Origin: Competibacteraceae bacterium UBA3908
Lineage (GTDB): Bacteria > Pseudomonadota > Gammaproteobacteria > Competibacterales > Competibacteraceae
DNA: 15,478 nt
Assembly (NCBI GenBank): GCA_002391525.1
Contig: DGFE01000087.1
Location: 1-15,478, forward strand
Direction of reading: 5' to 3'
Positions 15,476 to 15,478 of this stretch are shown one piece after another. Under the pieces are notes generated by a model. That model was given only the letters and a program-made list of their open reading frames with translations. It ran no database searches and was not told where the DNA came from. Within the stretch, counting starts at the first letter, position 1; each line of letters begins with the position of its first letter. The translations under genes were made by a program, and so were the position numbers.

Positions 15476-15478
15476 CCA

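Overview
The window is GC-rich DNA (roughly two thirds G+C) from a Gram-negative bacterium. It encodes outer-membrane-type envelope functions: an RND efflux pair and a Wzx/Wzy/Wzz-type exopolysaccharide locus. Dense coding, ATGA-type overlaps, a VapBC pair of proteobacterial type, a DUF2887/Rpn-like nuclease and a probable cyclic di-GMP-I leader fit a gammaproteobacterium or a close relative. The exact lineage cannot be fixed from sequence reading alone. The first 19 bases are a Tn5 mosaic-end (Nextera) adapter, so the left edge is a contig end with untrimmed adapter and the first gene is cut there.

Region 1 (20-9332) is an exopolysaccharide locus in three transcription blocks. The plus-strand block holds a chain-length determinant (Wzz/GumC-like, 5' truncated), a Wzx-like flippase and a Wzy-like polymerase/ligase. 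A minus-strand block converges on it: a NodB-type polysaccharide deacetylase, a CpsD-like P-loop ATPase whose Walker A lysine is replaced by valine, and a small exported protein of unknown family. A plus-strand pair diverges from the deacetylase: a GT-B glycosyltransferase and an ATP-grasp ligase. Together these can build, modify, export and polymerise a glycan. The priming transferase, other glycosyltransferases and the outer-membrane exporter are not in view and presumably lie to the left.

Region 2 (9354-13521, minus strand) is a two-gene efflux operon: a periplasmic adaptor followed by an RND permease. No outer-membrane channel or regulator is adjacent. Region 3 (13596-14158, minus strand) is a vapB-vapC toxin-antitoxin pair with a four-base overlap.

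Region 4 (14159-15478) starts with a short AT-richer divergent region that contains two clean inverted repeats. A DUF2887/Rpn-like PD-(D/E)XK nuclease gene follows, then a non-coding tail. The tail carries an extended -10 promoter immediately followed by an RNA element with the layout of a cyclic di-GMP-I (GEMM) riboswitch. The gene it would control lies past the right edge. No tRNA, rRNA, CRISPR array or complete insertion sequence was seen.
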